Shown in pieces: positions 47,027-56,556 of a stretch of DNA of 64,000 nt (the stretch's first letter is position 1; each line of letters opens with the position of its first letter). The notes beneath the pieces are model-generated. The model had not been told where the DNA came from. It was given only the letters and a program-made list of their open reading frames with translations, and did not search any database. The translations under genes were made by a program, and so were the position numbers. The stretch comes from an uncultured Bacteroidales bacterium (GTDB lineage: Bacteria; Bacteroidota; Bacteroidia; Bacteroidales; P3): contig CAMUZR010000005.1 of the NCBI GenBank assembly GCA_947165255.1, positions 62,001-126,000 of the forward strand, written 5' to 3'.

Positions 47027-48040
47027 ATGAATATTACAATTACAGGCGGTGCTGGTTTTATCGGTTCCAATTTATGTGAGCATTTTGTAAATAAGGGGTA
47101 CGAGGTGACCTGCTTAGATAATTTCGCAACAGGCTTTAGGCATAATATAGAGCCCTTACTTAGTAAGTCTAATTTTAGATTCGTGGAAGGTGACATACGA
47201 GATTTTAATACCTGTGCCGAGGTGGTAAAGAATGCAGACGTTGTCCTCCATGAAGCAGCTTTGGGAAGTGTCCCACGTAGTATCAATGATCCAATCAATA
47301 CCAACAGCAATAATATTGACGGATTTCTAAACATGCTTGTTGCCTCCCGTGATGCAGGTGTGCACCGTTTTGTATATGCCGCCAGCTCATCTACTTATGG
47401 AGACAGCAAAGAGTTGCCTAAGATAGAACACAACATTGGACGGCCGCTATCCCCATACGCTATTACGAAGTATGTTAACGAATTATATGCAAATGTCTTT
47501 TCAAGTCTTTACGGAATAGAAACCATTGGGTTAAGGTATTTCAACGTATTTGGACGCCGCCAAGATCCAAATGGGGCTTATGCTGCCGTAATTCCTTTAT
47601 GGGTAAAGGCATTAATCCACCATGAGTCGCCATTCATCAATGGAGATGGCAGTTATTCTAGAGACTTTACATATATAGATAATGTCATTCAAGCCAATGA
47701 ATTAGCGGCAACGATTTCTTCCGAAACCATTCGTGAGAGGGCATCGCTCTATAACCTTACATTGCCCAAGAATGCACCTATTGATATGGTGTTCAATGTC
47801 GCCTATGGTGGCAATACTACCTTGAATTCTTTATTTGAATGCCTGCGAACCAATTTGTCGCATTTCGATCCTGCCATAGCGAATATCGTTCCGTGCTATC
47901 GTGAGAATCGCCCAGGTGACATTCCTCACTCCCAAGCCTCAATCATTAAAGCGCAACGGGTGCTTGGCTATCAGCCAAAATATGATGCATTGGCAGGTTT
48001 CGAACAAGCCTGTGAGTGGTATTGGAATAATTTGAAATAG
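47027..48040 (+). CDS. UDP-sugar 4-epimerase, WbpP/TviC-like (SDR family)
   Basis: This ~337-residue protein has the Rossmann NAD site TGGAGFIGSNLCEHF (~residues 5-19) and the motif HEAALGSVPRSINDPINTNS (~75-94), characteristic of the WbpP/TviC/Gne-type UDP-GlcNAc or UDP-GlcNAcA 4-epimerases. The catalytic AASSSTYG and YAITKYVNEL (YxxxK) are present. It would make UDP-GalNAc or UDP-GalNAcA for the polymer. ATG at 47027 (MNITITGG) is preferred to an upstream TTG. The next GT4 gene starts directly after its stop. Confidence 0.88.
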   Translation: MNITITGGAGFIGSNLCEHFVNKGYEVTCLDNFATGFRHNIEPLLSKSNFRFVEGDIRDFNTCAEVVKNADVVLHEAALGSVPRSINDPINTNSNNIDGFLNMLVASRDAGVHRFVYAASSSTYGDSKELPKIEHNIGRPLSPYAITKYVNELYANVFSSLYGIETIGLRYFNVFGRRQDPNGAYAAVIPLWVKALIHHESPFINGDGSYSRDFTYIDNVIQANELAATISSETIRERASLYNLTLPKNAPIDMVFNVAYGGNTTLNSLFECLRTNLSHFDPAIANIVPCYRENRPGDIPHSQASIIKAQRVLGYQPKYDALAGFEQACEWYWNNLK

Positions 48041-48976
48041 ATGAAGGTCATTTTTGTTGCCAGCGGCAATAAATCTGTTGGTACGGTTAGTCCGTTTGTG
48101 AAATCGCAATATGAGTCACTGAAAGGAGAGGGACTGGATATGCGGTTGTTCCCGATTCAGGGCAAGGGATGGAAATCGTATTCAAAAAGCATCTGGGCTC
48201 TTCGGAGAATTGTCCGAAAAGAAAAACCAGATGTAGTTCATGCACATTATTCGATATGTGGAGTTGTGTCGACGCTGGCATGTATAGGATTGAATACAAA
48301 GGTGGTGACCTCTATCTTAGGCAGTTTCCCGCATAAAAGCCTTAAACTTTACTGGGTCAGGTTTTTCATCAAACATCTATGGGATGCCACAATTACAAAG
48401 TCTCAACGAACGGCCGACCAACTTGGCATTGAGTTACCTGTTATTCCCAATGGTGTCAACCTGTCGCAATTCTATCTAATGGATAGAAACGAGGCTCGAA
48501 AGGGTCTCGGAATGTCCGTCGAAAAAAAATATGTAATCTTTGTATCTGACCCCAGACGGCCAGAGAAAAACTATACACTTGCAAACAAAGCAGTCGAAGC
48601 TCTCAACGATGGGGCAGTCGAATTAATGGCTGTTTATAATAAGCCTCATGACGAAGTAGTCAAGTACATGTGTGCCGCGGACGTTTTGCTGTTGACTTCG
48701 TTGAACGAAGGCTCGCCAAATGTAATTAAAGAGGCCATGGCATGTAACTGTCCGATTGTATCAACCGATGTTGGGGATGTGTCATGGATAACCAAGGATG
48801 TTGAAGGTACTTATGTCGCTAATACTTTCGATCCACTCGAACTAGCTTCATTATTGCAAAAGGCTTTGTTGTACAATGAGCGGACCAAGGGTCGGGAGCG
48901 GTTGCAAAACTTGAATCTAACAGTAGAGAAAATCGCACAGAGAATAATATCTGTTTATTCTGGCATTCTGGCATAG
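48041..48976 (+). CDS. Glycosyltransferase family 4
   Basis: This 311-residue GT-B enzyme has the N-terminal half with VRKEKPDVVHAHYSICGVVS (~60-80) and the acceptor-linker IPNGVNLSQFY (~136). The C-terminal donor domain has EGSPNVIKEAMACNCPIVST (~227-246), the EX7E motif with both Glu. The ATG directly follows the stop of the epimerase gene, so the transferred sugar may be the epimerase product. It is rather short for GT4, but complete. Confidence 0.9.
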   Translation: MKVIFVASGNKSVGTVSPFVKSQYESLKGEGLDMRLFPIQGKGWKSYSKSIWALRRIVRKEKPDVVHAHYSICGVVSTLACIGLNTKVVTSILGSFPHKSLKLYWVRFFIKHLWDATITKSQRTADQLGIELPVIPNGVNLSQFYLMDRNEARKGLGMSVEKKYVIFVSDPRRPEKNYTLANKAVEALNDGAVELMAVYNKPHDEVVKYMCAADVLLLTSLNEGSPNVIKEAMACNCPIVSTDVGDVSWITKDVEGTYVANTFDPLELASLLQKALLYNERTKGRERLQNLNLTVEKIAQRIISVYSGILA

Positions 48977-49024
48977 CGGTGATCCCAATTATTGTTTTGC
49001 GAACAGTGCCTATATCCTTGATTA

Positions 49025-49052
49025 TTCTTCTTTAGTTCCTCTATAGTTCTTC
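49025..49052. repeat. 28-nt dispersed repeat, copy 2
   Basis: It matches 25 of 28 bases of the segment at 4966-4993 in the same orientation. The 3' 14 bases are identical. Here the repeat overlaps the left arm of a different hairpin (GTTCCTCTATA / TATAGAGGAAC, 49035-49045 and 49060-49070). Confidence 0.55.
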
Positions 49053-49070
49053 GACTCTGTATAGAGGAAC
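49035..49070 (+). promoter_or_regulatory. Perfect 11-bp hairpin in the polysaccharide locus
   Basis: GTTCCTCTATA (49035-49045) pairs with TATAGAGGAAC (49060-49070) around a 14-nt loop. AATAAGG follows, not a T tract, so it is not a classical terminator. It might mark a transcript processing point or a recombination site. Confidence 0.4.
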
Positions 49071-49306
49071 AATAAGGCATTCAAAACATATTTGGCGTAA
49101 ATAGTGAGAGCGGTCAGTAGCGTGAAGATGCCTTCGAAGAGATGTGTGGAAGATGGATGATGTGTTAAGGTATGATGGGTCTAATTATCACAGGATGATG
49201 TCCTTAATGTGTCCTTCCCTTGTAGAAATATAGGAAATGAAGAATGTATGTGGAGTTTGGGATATTCTGTTAGCTCCAAGGACAGACGGTAATATGTTCA
49301 ATTAGG

Positions 49307-50620
49307 ATGAAAGAACTGAAAGAGAATTTTTTATTGAATTGTGCGTTTCCGATTGCGGATAAAGTCATGGGGACGTGCGCCATGAAATGGTATAGGCAGA
49401 TAGTCATGATGAGCGAATGGTCTAGTCAAAAAGTACTCGAGTGGCAAACAATTCAAATGAAAAAACTGGTCGAACATGCATATTGCCATACGCGATACTA
49501 TAGAGAGGTAATGGATGGAATAGGTCTGAAACCCCAGGATATAGTTTCGTTGGACGATCTGAAGTTGTTCCCGGTTTTGGACAGAGATACTATTAAAGAA
49601 AGGTTTGCGGACTTAATTCCAGATAACATTAAGAATTATCCTCACAGAAAGAGTTCGACAGGAGGGTCGACAGGTGAGCCTATGAAATATATCTGTGATG
49701 AAAATACATGGGGATTTGTCACTGCCATGAAGATTTTCTCATGGCAACAATATGGCTATAAATACGGTGACAGATATGTGTCATTGGGTAGTACCTCACT
49801 TTTCCCAACGAACAAGAAAAGTTTGGTTCACGAGGTTTACTTTAGATTGAGGAATACCATACCGCTTAATGGAATGAATATGGACGATGCCACCTGTGCC
49901 TATTATATGGAAATAATTCGAAAAAAGAATGTCCATTATATCTATGGTTATGCTACTGCAATCTATCTGTTAGCAAGATATTGTCGAGAAAACAATGTGC
50001 GGTGGCATTTTGATGCGGTGTTTTCCACATCGGAGAAATTAACCACCCTGTATAGAGAGGAGATCGAGAAAACATGGGGTACACAAGTAATGGATTGTTA
50101 CGGGAGTAGAGACGGAGGTGTCACTGCATACGAAATTGAGCCGAATATATACCATGTGGGATACTCAACATGGTTAGAAGCTTCTTCGGAAAGACCATCT
50201 GAGTTATATGCAACCAATCTTGTGGACTATGCGTTCCCCACAATACGTTATGCTAATCGTGATGAGGTTCAAATGTGTGACAAGGAATGTGGAGGAATGT
50301 ATAATGGTCAATTGCTTAAGGAGGTGATTGGAAGAACATCGGATGTTGTCTCTTTTAAAAATGGCCATAAGCTTACTACTACTGGATTTAGTATTCTTTT
50401 CCGAAACTTTAATGTTGAGGCTTTTAGAATGGTGAAAAAGAACGATTCGACTATCTTGGTTCAAATTCAAAAACGCAAAAACTATACTCAAACTGAGCAT
50501 GATTTACTATATGAGACGATCCGAAAATATGTAGGAGATGAGGTTGAGATCATTATTGAATATGTGGATTCTTTTGTACCATTGGCAAACGGTAAGAGGT
50601 CATACCTATATAACCAATAA
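49307..50620 (+). CDS. CapK-like adenylate-forming ligase (phenylacetate-CoA ligase family)
   Basis: This 437-residue protein has the AMP-binding motif KSSTGGSTGEPMKYI (~residues 114-128) and the N-terminal helix pattern MKKLVEHAYCHTRYYREVM seen in CapK-type proteins. YGSRDGG (~265-271) resembles the second ATP-binding motif. Relatives in capsule loci adenylate a carboxylate, but their substrates are mostly unknown. It could activate an acyl or amino-acid group for attachment to the polymer. It shares the locus with an asparagine-synthetase-like amidase and WbqC. Confidence 0.85.
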   Translation: MKELKENFLLNCAFPIADKVMGTCAMKWYRQIVMMSEWSSQKVLEWQTIQMKKLVEHAYCHTRYYREVMDGIGLKPQDIVSLDDLKLFPVLDRDTIKERFADLIPDNIKNYPHRKSSTGGSTGEPMKYICDENTWGFVTAMKIFSWQQYGYKYGDRYVSLGSTSLFPTNKKSLVHEVYFRLRNTIPLNGMNMDDATCAYYMEIIRKKNVHYIYGYATAIYLLARYCRENNVRWHFDAVFSTSEKLTTLYREEIEKTWGTQVMDCYGSRDGGVTAYEIEPNIYHVGYSTWLEASSERPSELYATNLVDYAFPTIRYANRDEVQMCDKECGGMYNGQLLKEVIGRTSDVVSFKNGHKLTTTGFSILFRNFNVEAFRMVKKNDSTILVQIQKRKNYTQTEHDLLYETIRKYVGDEVEIIIEYVDSFVPLANGKRSYLYNQ

Positions 50621-50695
50621 GCGATAATACTTTATTAATGATTATAATGAACTGTTGGGAATGTTCATGACAGAAATGGGGAAATAGTATTTGGT

Positions 50696-51775
50696 ATGAA
50701 GGTGGCTTTTTTTATCGGAACACTAAATCGAGGGGGGGCGGAGACTCTACTTACTGATATTTTTAATCAGGCTAAGGAATTGCCCTTTGAAGCGACATGC
50801 ATTTATCGACGAGAGGGCAATATGTCAAGTACTTTTCATTCCACTTCAGTTCCGATGATACAATTAAGTGAGAAAAACTGGGTCTTATTCTGCTTTCGCC
50901 TACGGCAGCTAGTGAAGAAGGAAAACATCCAAATTGTACATGCTCAATCTGCTTTCAATGCGGTCATAGCTATCATTTCATTGGCATTTACCAAAGTTAG
51001 GATTGTTACAACTCTTCATGGTGTAGGTTTTAGCACAGCGAATATTTTTTATAAGTATCTCGTGTACCACTATAGCAGCCGAATTGTATGCGTTAGTGAA
51101 TGGGAGCGAGCCTGTTACACGATGCAGGCTTCTGGTGGGGCATTCGGTCGCTTTGTTGTAATACCTAATGGAATTAACTTTAGTAAATTTGGATATGCCC
51201 GATTGCCAGTCAAGGAGGGAGAAACAATACGTATGTGTATGGTTGGCAACTTTGTACCTGAGAAAGATCAGTATTTTATATGCTGTTTTCTGAAAGAGTT
51301 AAAAGATAGGGGATGCTGTTTTGATTTTTATTTTATCGGAAGAGAAATACCTTCATGCAAACAATACTATTATGAATGTGTGAATTATTGTGAGAAAAAT
51401 GGTTTAAATGAATGCATACATTTCTTAGGAGCTTGCGAAAACGTGCCCACGCTTTTAGCAGATATGGATGCATTTATTTATTCATCAAAAAGTGAGACTT
51501 TCGGGATCGCTCCTGTTGAGGCTATGGCTGTTGGGCTACCTACTTTTTTGAACGATTTAGAGGTTTTCTATGAAGTAACAAGACAGGGACAGTTGGCTGT
51601 ACTATATAAAACAGGAGGGCTACTAGATTTGTGTTCTAAGTTTGATGATTTTCTTCTTAATCGTCAGGAGTATTACAATAAGGCACTGTCAAACTCAGTA
51701 AAAATACGTGATCTTTATTCTATAACAAACCATATCAATGGATTATTTTCTTTATATTTACAGATATTATCATAA
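50696..51775 (+). CDS. Glycosyltransferase family 4
   Basis: This 359-residue GT-B enzyme has the Gly-rich N-terminal loop FIGTLNRGGAETLLTDIFN (~5-23), VHAQSAFNAVIAII (~82), IPNGINFSKF (~158) and the donor-site motif SETFGIAPVEAMAVGLP (~265-281), EX7E. It lies two bases upstream of the asparagine-synthetase-like gene, which is probably translated from the same message. Sugar and linkage are unknown. Confidence 0.92.
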   Translation: MKVAFFIGTLNRGGAETLLTDIFNQAKELPFEATCIYRREGNMSSTFHSTSVPMIQLSEKNWVLFCFRLRQLVKKENIQIVHAQSAFNAVIAIISLAFTKVRIVTTLHGVGFSTANIFYKYLVYHYSSRIVCVSEWERACYTMQASGGAFGRFVVIPNGINFSKFGYARLPVKEGETIRMCMVGNFVPEKDQYFICCFLKELKDRGCCFDFYFIGREIPSCKQYYYECVNYCEKNGLNECIHFLGACENVPTLLADMDAFIYSSKSETFGIAPVEAMAVGLPTFLNDLEVFYEVTRQGQLAVLYKTGGLLDLCSKFDDFLLNRQEYYNKALSNSVKIRDLYSITNHINGLFSLYLQILS

Positions 51776-51777
51776 AG

Positions 51778-53460
51778 ATGAGCGGTATTTATGGAAGTAT
51801 ACGTCGCTATTCTACATCAGTAGTGACTAAAAAAAGAGAACAACTTAACCATAGAGCACCTGTGAAGATTCTGGATCTTGAGACTAGGGAATTAGCAGTT
51901 GTTGTCGATGGTTCTTTCTACAACTTACAGAGTGAAAGTGTACTGTTAGAGCTTTACAGTAAATATGGTGTTAATTGTCTTCACTATTTAAATGGCGATT
52001 TCGCATTTGTTTTATACGATCCCAGTGTTCATATTCTTTTTGGTGCAGTCGATCGGATAGGGTCTAAACCATTATATTACTCATCGCAGGATGGTTTTGA
52101 ATTTTGTTCCCAGTTGTTACCTTTGTGTGTTGGTAATAATTATTCTGTTGACACCTATGCTCGTCAATGCTATTTCGCAATGCAGTATGTTCCTGCGCCT
52201 TTTTCAATCGTGAGTGAAATAAAGAAACTTGCAGCAGGAGAGTATTTTATATATGATTTTATTGATGGAAGCCTGAAGACAAATAGTTATTGGGATTTAT
52301 ACGATAATACTTGTCAGTACAATGAACCAAAGAGTTTTGACGAGGCTGTCTCAATGTCAGAACTATTGATTGCTGACTCGGTAAGGTTGCGAATGCCGTC
52401 TGTAGCCCATCCGGCAGTGTTCCTTTCAGGAGGTATCGACTCTTCATTAATAGCAAAGTATGCCTATTCATATAATCCAGAATGTCGTGCATATTCGGTT
52501 TCTTTTAAAGAAGATTATTGGGATGAAAGTCATTATTCCTCAAAGGTGGCTGAAGTACTGGGAATAGAGTACCACCAATTGTTATTTACTTATGACGATG
52601 CGTTAAGAATTATTCAGAGTCTACAGCATTATTATGATGAGCCAATAGGGGATGCATCAGCATTGCCGACGTCATTTCTATGTGAAAAGGCATCAATAGA
52701 TACATCGGCAGCTTTATGTGGAGATGGAGGTGACGAGACTTTTTTTGGATATCCGCGTTATCTCCGTTATGCTAGAAGACAAAATATATATAAGATACCT
52801 AAAACAATGCGCAGAATAGGAGCACTAATGTATGATTTATATGGGAAGCATCGAGAAGCTCTATCTTTGCGCATGAAAGATGTACAGACTCTCTATATCA
52901 ACAGACGTAAATATTACCGGGCTGAGATTTTTGATGCCCTTCAGATTCAGCAATCGATTGATCAGCGAAAGTATCTTTATGGAAATAAGGAGGTAGAAAG
53001 GGCATTTAATGATTTTGACATCAAGACTGTGCTTCCCTATGAATTATGCGTAAAAATGGACAGAGCCTCAAATAGGGTTTCACTTGACACAAGGGCACCT
53101 TTGTTGGATTATCGGCTGATGGAATATTCACGCATAATACCGTCTAAATATTTATATAAGAATGAATTGGGACAAAAGAGTATTTTGCGTTATATTTTGT
53201 ACAAATCATTCCCTTCGGAATTATTCGAAAGGAAAAAAAGGGGTTTTGGTGTACCAATTGATCAGTGGTTCCGTGGGGGACTTAAAGAATACATAGTTGA
53301 TACGATCACCCCAGATACGGTAAAGTCGTTGCCTGAGTACGATGGTGCTAAATTAATTCAAATGAGGGATGACCATATAAGTGGAAGTGTTGATTATGCA
53401 CCTTTTCTTTGGATGGTTGTTAATTATATTGAGTGGAAGCGATTATTTGACTCTATGTAG
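51778..53460 (+). CDS. Asparagine synthetase-like protein with inactivated glutaminase domain
   Basis: This 560-residue protein has both asparagine-synthetase B domains. The synthetase half is intact: the PP-loop FLSGGIDSSLIAKYA (~213-227), LCGDGGDETFFGY (~320) and VSLDTRAPLLDYRLMEYSR. In the N-terminal half the protein starts MSGIYG, where glutamine-using enzymes have MCGI: the codon after ATG is AGC (Ser), so the nucleophile Cys is absent. The RGPD-type motif is also degenerate (LNHRAPVKI). It therefore should not release ammonia from glutamine, and may use free ammonia or another amine, or transfer an amide to a sugar carboxyl. Located in the capsule locus, it may amidate a uronic acid. 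Confidence 0.85.
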   Translation: MSGIYGSIRRYSTSVVTKKREQLNHRAPVKILDLETRELAVVVDGSFYNLQSESVLLELYSKYGVNCLHYLNGDFAFVLYDPSVHILFGAVDRIGSKPLYYSSQDGFEFCSQLLPLCVGNNYSVDTYARQCYFAMQYVPAPFSIVSEIKKLAAGEYFIYDFIDGSLKTNSYWDLYDNTCQYNEPKSFDEAVSMSELLIADSVRLRMPSVAHPAVFLSGGIDSSLIAKYAYSYNPECRAYSVSFKEDYWDESHYSSKVAEVLGIEYHQLLFTYDDALRIIQSLQHYYDEPIGDASALPTSFLCEKASIDTSAALCGDGGDETFFGYPRYLRYARRQNIYKIPKTMRRIGALMYDLYGKHREALSLRMKDVQTLYINRRKYYRAEIFDALQIQQSIDQRKYLYGNKEVERAFNDFDIKTVLPYELCVKMDRASNRVSLDTRAPLLDYRLMEYSRIIPSKYLYKNELGQKSILRYILYKSFPSELFERKKRGFGVPIDQWFRGGLKEYIVDTITPDTVKSLPEYDGAKLIQMRDDHISGSVDYAPFLWMVVNYIEWKRLFDSM

Positions 53461-54233
53461 GTTGATTTTGATTAGAGTAAACCTATAACTACCTGATCTT
53501 TAGGTGGAGTTTGCCACTTGAAAAAAATGCTCTATTTGATATCGGTTCTTTAGAGGTTTGCAATTGGCTGGGCAGCCGAGTCCATCACATTGGCTAGGAC
53601 ATGATCACACGGCCTTGTTCTTTGTTCCAGTCGTTTTCTCCCGATATAGCTGTACTGCAAGTTGATCGTGCTTCTGACCACAAAAAATGATACTACCTGC
53701 TGTTTGAGGTATGGTTTTCCAGAGTTGTTTTTCCGTGGTAAACACTTAGAAAAAGTCTGCCACGTAATAACACGAATTATCAACATTAAATCACAAGTAA
53801 TTGTTATCCATTGTCTGGTAGATTAATCGTATAGTTGTCTAAACGCACATCATCAGATAACTAATGATAGACATAGAACAGAACTATTCGATGCACTAAT
53901 GAAACAAGAAAGAGATGTTTTTTTCCTTGAAAACGTTTGACAGATTTTTGCTGGTTAAACTGATTGTCTTGTCAAAATGTCTTATGCCATAATGGATTGC
54001 TTGTCATGCCGTACTGAATCGCTTGACAGAGGTGGCGATAATAGATAGTGCAGATCCATCCCTGACTTTTTGGATGACGATGGCCTAAAGCATTAGCCAC
54101 CCTCTATTAGGGTTTCATAGAGTATTCTGCGTGGCAAATCATTGAGAGGGGGGAAAAGGTATTAGTGTTGGTTTTTCTACTGTGGTTTGTCCCCATAAAA
54201 TAGAAGAGTGCATATTATTATTAATAATTCAGA
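53461..54233. other. Gene-free spacer, possibly decayed DNA
   Basis: This 773-bp spacer lies between the asparagine-synthetase-like gene and the acyltransferase. A 78-codon minus-strand frame (53550-53786, ending DSAAQPIANL) and scattered short plus-strand frames (for example LTEVAIIDSADPSLTFWMTM near 54000) have the look of old coding remnants. None could be assigned. No promoter or terminator was recognised. Confidence 0.45.
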
Positions 54234-54722
54234 ATGTCAATTGTTGAGCAAAGAACACTAAAGTCAATTGTAAAGAGTATCTGGACTCACGCATTGTCAG
54301 ATTTGGCAATGTTTACGTTCCCATACCCAGTAACCAACGCTGTTCATCGGCTAAGAGGTGTTAAGATAGGGAAACATTGCCATATTTCGCGTGGAGTACT
54401 TCTTGACGACCACAATCCAGAGTTAATAGAGATTGGTAATGGCGTGTATATCACATATGGAGTTAAAATAATATGTCATAAACGAGACATGTCATATTAT
54501 GATCCTCCGATGGATGGAAAAAGCTGGCCATTTAAAGAGTCAAAAGTTGTACTGGAGGATGACTGCCATATAGGTATAAGTACAATTATTATGCCAGGTG
54601 TTACAATTGGAAAAGGAGCTATTGTTGGTGCTGGTAGTTTGGTTACACACGACATTCCTCCATATTGTTTGGCAGTGGGATCACCTGCTAAAGTAGTAAA
54701 GCAATTTACCGTGAATGTATGA
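54234..54722 (+). CDS. Hexapeptide-repeat acyltransferase (left-handed beta-helix)
   Basis: This 162-residue protein has the WcaF/maltose-acetyltransferase-like layout. It shows repeated turns [40 protein letters not shown] and [19 protein letters not shown], ending SPAKVVKQF. It would form a trimer and move an acyl group from acyl-CoA to a sugar hydroxyl or amine. The stop overlaps the next ATG (ATGA at 54719-54722). There is no signal peptide. Target sugar unknown. Confidence 0.88.
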   Translation: MSIVEQRTLKSIVKSIWTHALSDLAMFTFPYPVTNAVHRLRGVKIGKHCHISRGVLLDDHNPELIEIGNGVYITYGVKIICHKRDMSYYDPPMDGKSWPFKESKVVLEDDCHIGISTIIMPGVTIGKGAIVGAGSLVTHDIPPYCLAVGSPAKVVKQFTVNV

Positions 54723-55741
54723 AATATATTTTTGAATTAAACCATCCGAAGCATTATTATCAGTTTAAAGAAGTAATGCAAAGAATAAGTAAGGATGGCC
54801 ATGAGATTCTTATATTAGCTCGTGATAAAGATGTATTGTTAAACGTACTTAAGGAAGAAGGCGTTTCATATACAATCTTTGGAAAGCATCATAAGACAAT
54901 GGTTTCTAAGATTCTTGGTGCAATACCTCTGATTATTTCCTACCTTTCAATTGCCCGGAAGTATAAACCAGACGTCATTGTATCTAAAGGTTCTTGGTAT
55001 GGAACTTTCACGGCCAAACTTATACATAAAACATCAATTATTTTCCTTGACTCTGAAGTGGTTGAGTTGAATAATAAGTTTGTAGTACCCATGTGCTCTC
55101 GAGTGATAACTCCAGGTAACTTTAAATTAGATTTTGGTAAGAAACATTTTAAAGTTAATGGTCTTTTTGAAGATTGTTACCTTTCACCACAGGTTTACCA
55201 ACCAAATTATAGTGTAATTGAAAAATACGGATTGCGACAACCATATGCCGTTGTCCGATTTGTGGGCTGGTTCGCTAATCATGATGTAGGCAAGAAGGGT
55301 TTTAGCATTGAAGAAAAAATTAAATTAGTAGAGAGTATTGCACAAAAAATGACGGTTTATATTTCCTCTGAGAAAGAACTACCTAAAGAGCTTATTTCCT
55401 ATAAACTACCCACTCCTGCATCTGCGATTCATGATGTGCTGAGTTTCGCAGATTTATATGTGGGTGATTCACAGACGATGGCCGCGGAAGCTTCCCTACT
55501 AGGGACTCCTGCTATTCGTTCTAATTCATTTGTGGGACAGAATGACATGTCTAACTTTATCATGCTGCAGGAGAAGTATGGTCTTCTTTATAATGTAGCA
55601 GAGCCAACAGATGCAATAGAGCTGGCAATTAATATGTCATCGAATAGCAGAAAAAAAGAATGGATAGAGAAGCGTAATAATTATTATACAGAGATTGGTG
55701 ATTGCAATGCGCAAATAGTTGAATTATTAGAGAAAAACTAG
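54719..55741 (+). CDS. DUF354 family protein (GT-B-like)
   Basis: This 340-residue protein resembles DUF354, a family with a GT-B-like fold found in polysaccharide clusters. Features are the N-terminal [39 protein letters not shown] (~80-99), and [20 protein letters not shown] (~245-264), which resembles the donor-binding loop of UDP-GlcNAc 2-epimerases. It may be a glycosyltransferase or an epimerase-like enzyme. It is coupled to the acyltransferase by a four-base overlap. Confidence 0.8.
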   Translation: MKYIFELNHPKHYYQFKEVMQRISKDGHEILILARDKDVLLNVLKEEGVSYTIFGKHHKTMVSKILGAIPLIISYLSIARKYKPDVIVSKGSWYGTFTAKLIHKTSIIFLDSEVVELNNKFVVPMCSRVITPGNFKLDFGKKHFKVNGLFEDCYLSPQVYQPNYSVIEKYGLRQPYAVVRFVGWFANHDVGKKGFSIEEKIKLVESIAQKMTVYISSEKELPKELISYKLPTPASAIHDVLSFADLYVGDSQTMAAEASLLGTPAIRSNSFVGQNDMSNFIMLQEKYGLLYNVAEPTDAIELAINMSSNSRKKEWIEKRNNYYTEIGDCNAQIVELLEKN

Positions 55742-55749
55742 CCATTAAT

Positions 55750-56514
55750 ATGGATTTCACGATTGAAAAATATTCTGAACTCATTGCTGCTTTGAGGAGT
55801 AGCGGACTGGATTTCCAACTAAGGCACGATGTTGATAGTGCTCCCTATAATTCTTTGCGTACAGCCCAGATAGAGTCTCAATTGAATCTGAAGGCCACTT
55901 ATTATTTTCGGATGGTTCCAGAAAGTTACAATGAAGAGATTATTAAGGAAATTCATTCTTTGAAACACGAAATAGGTTATCACTATGAATCTTTGACTAC
56001 TTGTAAAGGTGATATTGATGCAGCATATCAGGATTTTTGTGTCAACTTAGAGAAGATGCGTCAGTTGGTTCCAATACAAAGTATCTGTATGCATGGTTCT
56101 CCGAGGAGCCGATGGGATAGCAAAGAAATATGGAAAAAGTATGATTATCATCAGTTAGGTATTATGTATGAACCATATTTTGACACGGATTTCTCAAAAA
56201 CAATATATCTAACCGATACAGGACGACGTTGGGATGGGTATCGTGTTAGTGTAAGAGACAAGATTCCTAGATACCAAGAAAAATGGGAATCAGAGGGTTT
56301 GGTTTTCCATTCCACTGATGATATAATCAGCCAGTTGAATGATAATGAATCTTTACTTAACAGGTCAGGATATGGGATACTAATGACAACACATCCCCAA
56401 CGATGGAATCGCTTTGGTTTCCGATATATGAGTGAGTATTGTTCGCAGACAATAAAAAACCAGATTAAACGAGTTGTTGTTAATAGTCAATTTAATAATA
56501 GTGCTGAACAATAA
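55750..56514 (+). CDS. Polysaccharide deacetylase-like protein
   Basis: This 254-residue protein has a CE4-like pattern with LRHDVDSAPYNS (~24-35) in place of the TFDDG motif, and a His-containing HEIGYHYESL (~73-82). SICMHGSPRSRWDSKE and MTTHPQRW complete the arrangement. This HDVD subfamily occurs in capsule and O-antigen loci. It has no signal peptide. Whether it deacetylates or merely shares the fold is not decided. It follows DUF354 by eight bases. Confidence 0.72.
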   Translation: MDFTIEKYSELIAALRSSGLDFQLRHDVDSAPYNSLRTAQIESQLNLKATYYFRMVPESYNEEIIKEIHSLKHEIGYHYESLTTCKGDIDAAYQDFCVNLEKMRQLVPIQSICMHGSPRSRWDSKEIWKKYDYHQLGIMYEPYFDTDFSKTIYLTDTGRRWDGYRVSVRDKIPRYQEKWESEGLVFHSTDDIISQLNDNESLLNRSGYGILMTTHPQRWNRFGFRYMSEYCSQTIKNQIKRVVVNSQFNNSAEQ

Positions 56515-56556
56515 ACTGCCAATTTGCTCGTTAATAAATCAATAATTACTTATATT

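Larger units (their letters stand above)
48977..49306. other. Intergenic spacer with repeat and hairpin
   Basis: This 330-bp spacer between GT4 and the CapK-like gene contains the 28-nt repeat copy at 49025-49052 and a perfect 11-bp inverted repeat at 49035-49070. No gene or clear promoter box is visible. Confidence 0.45.
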
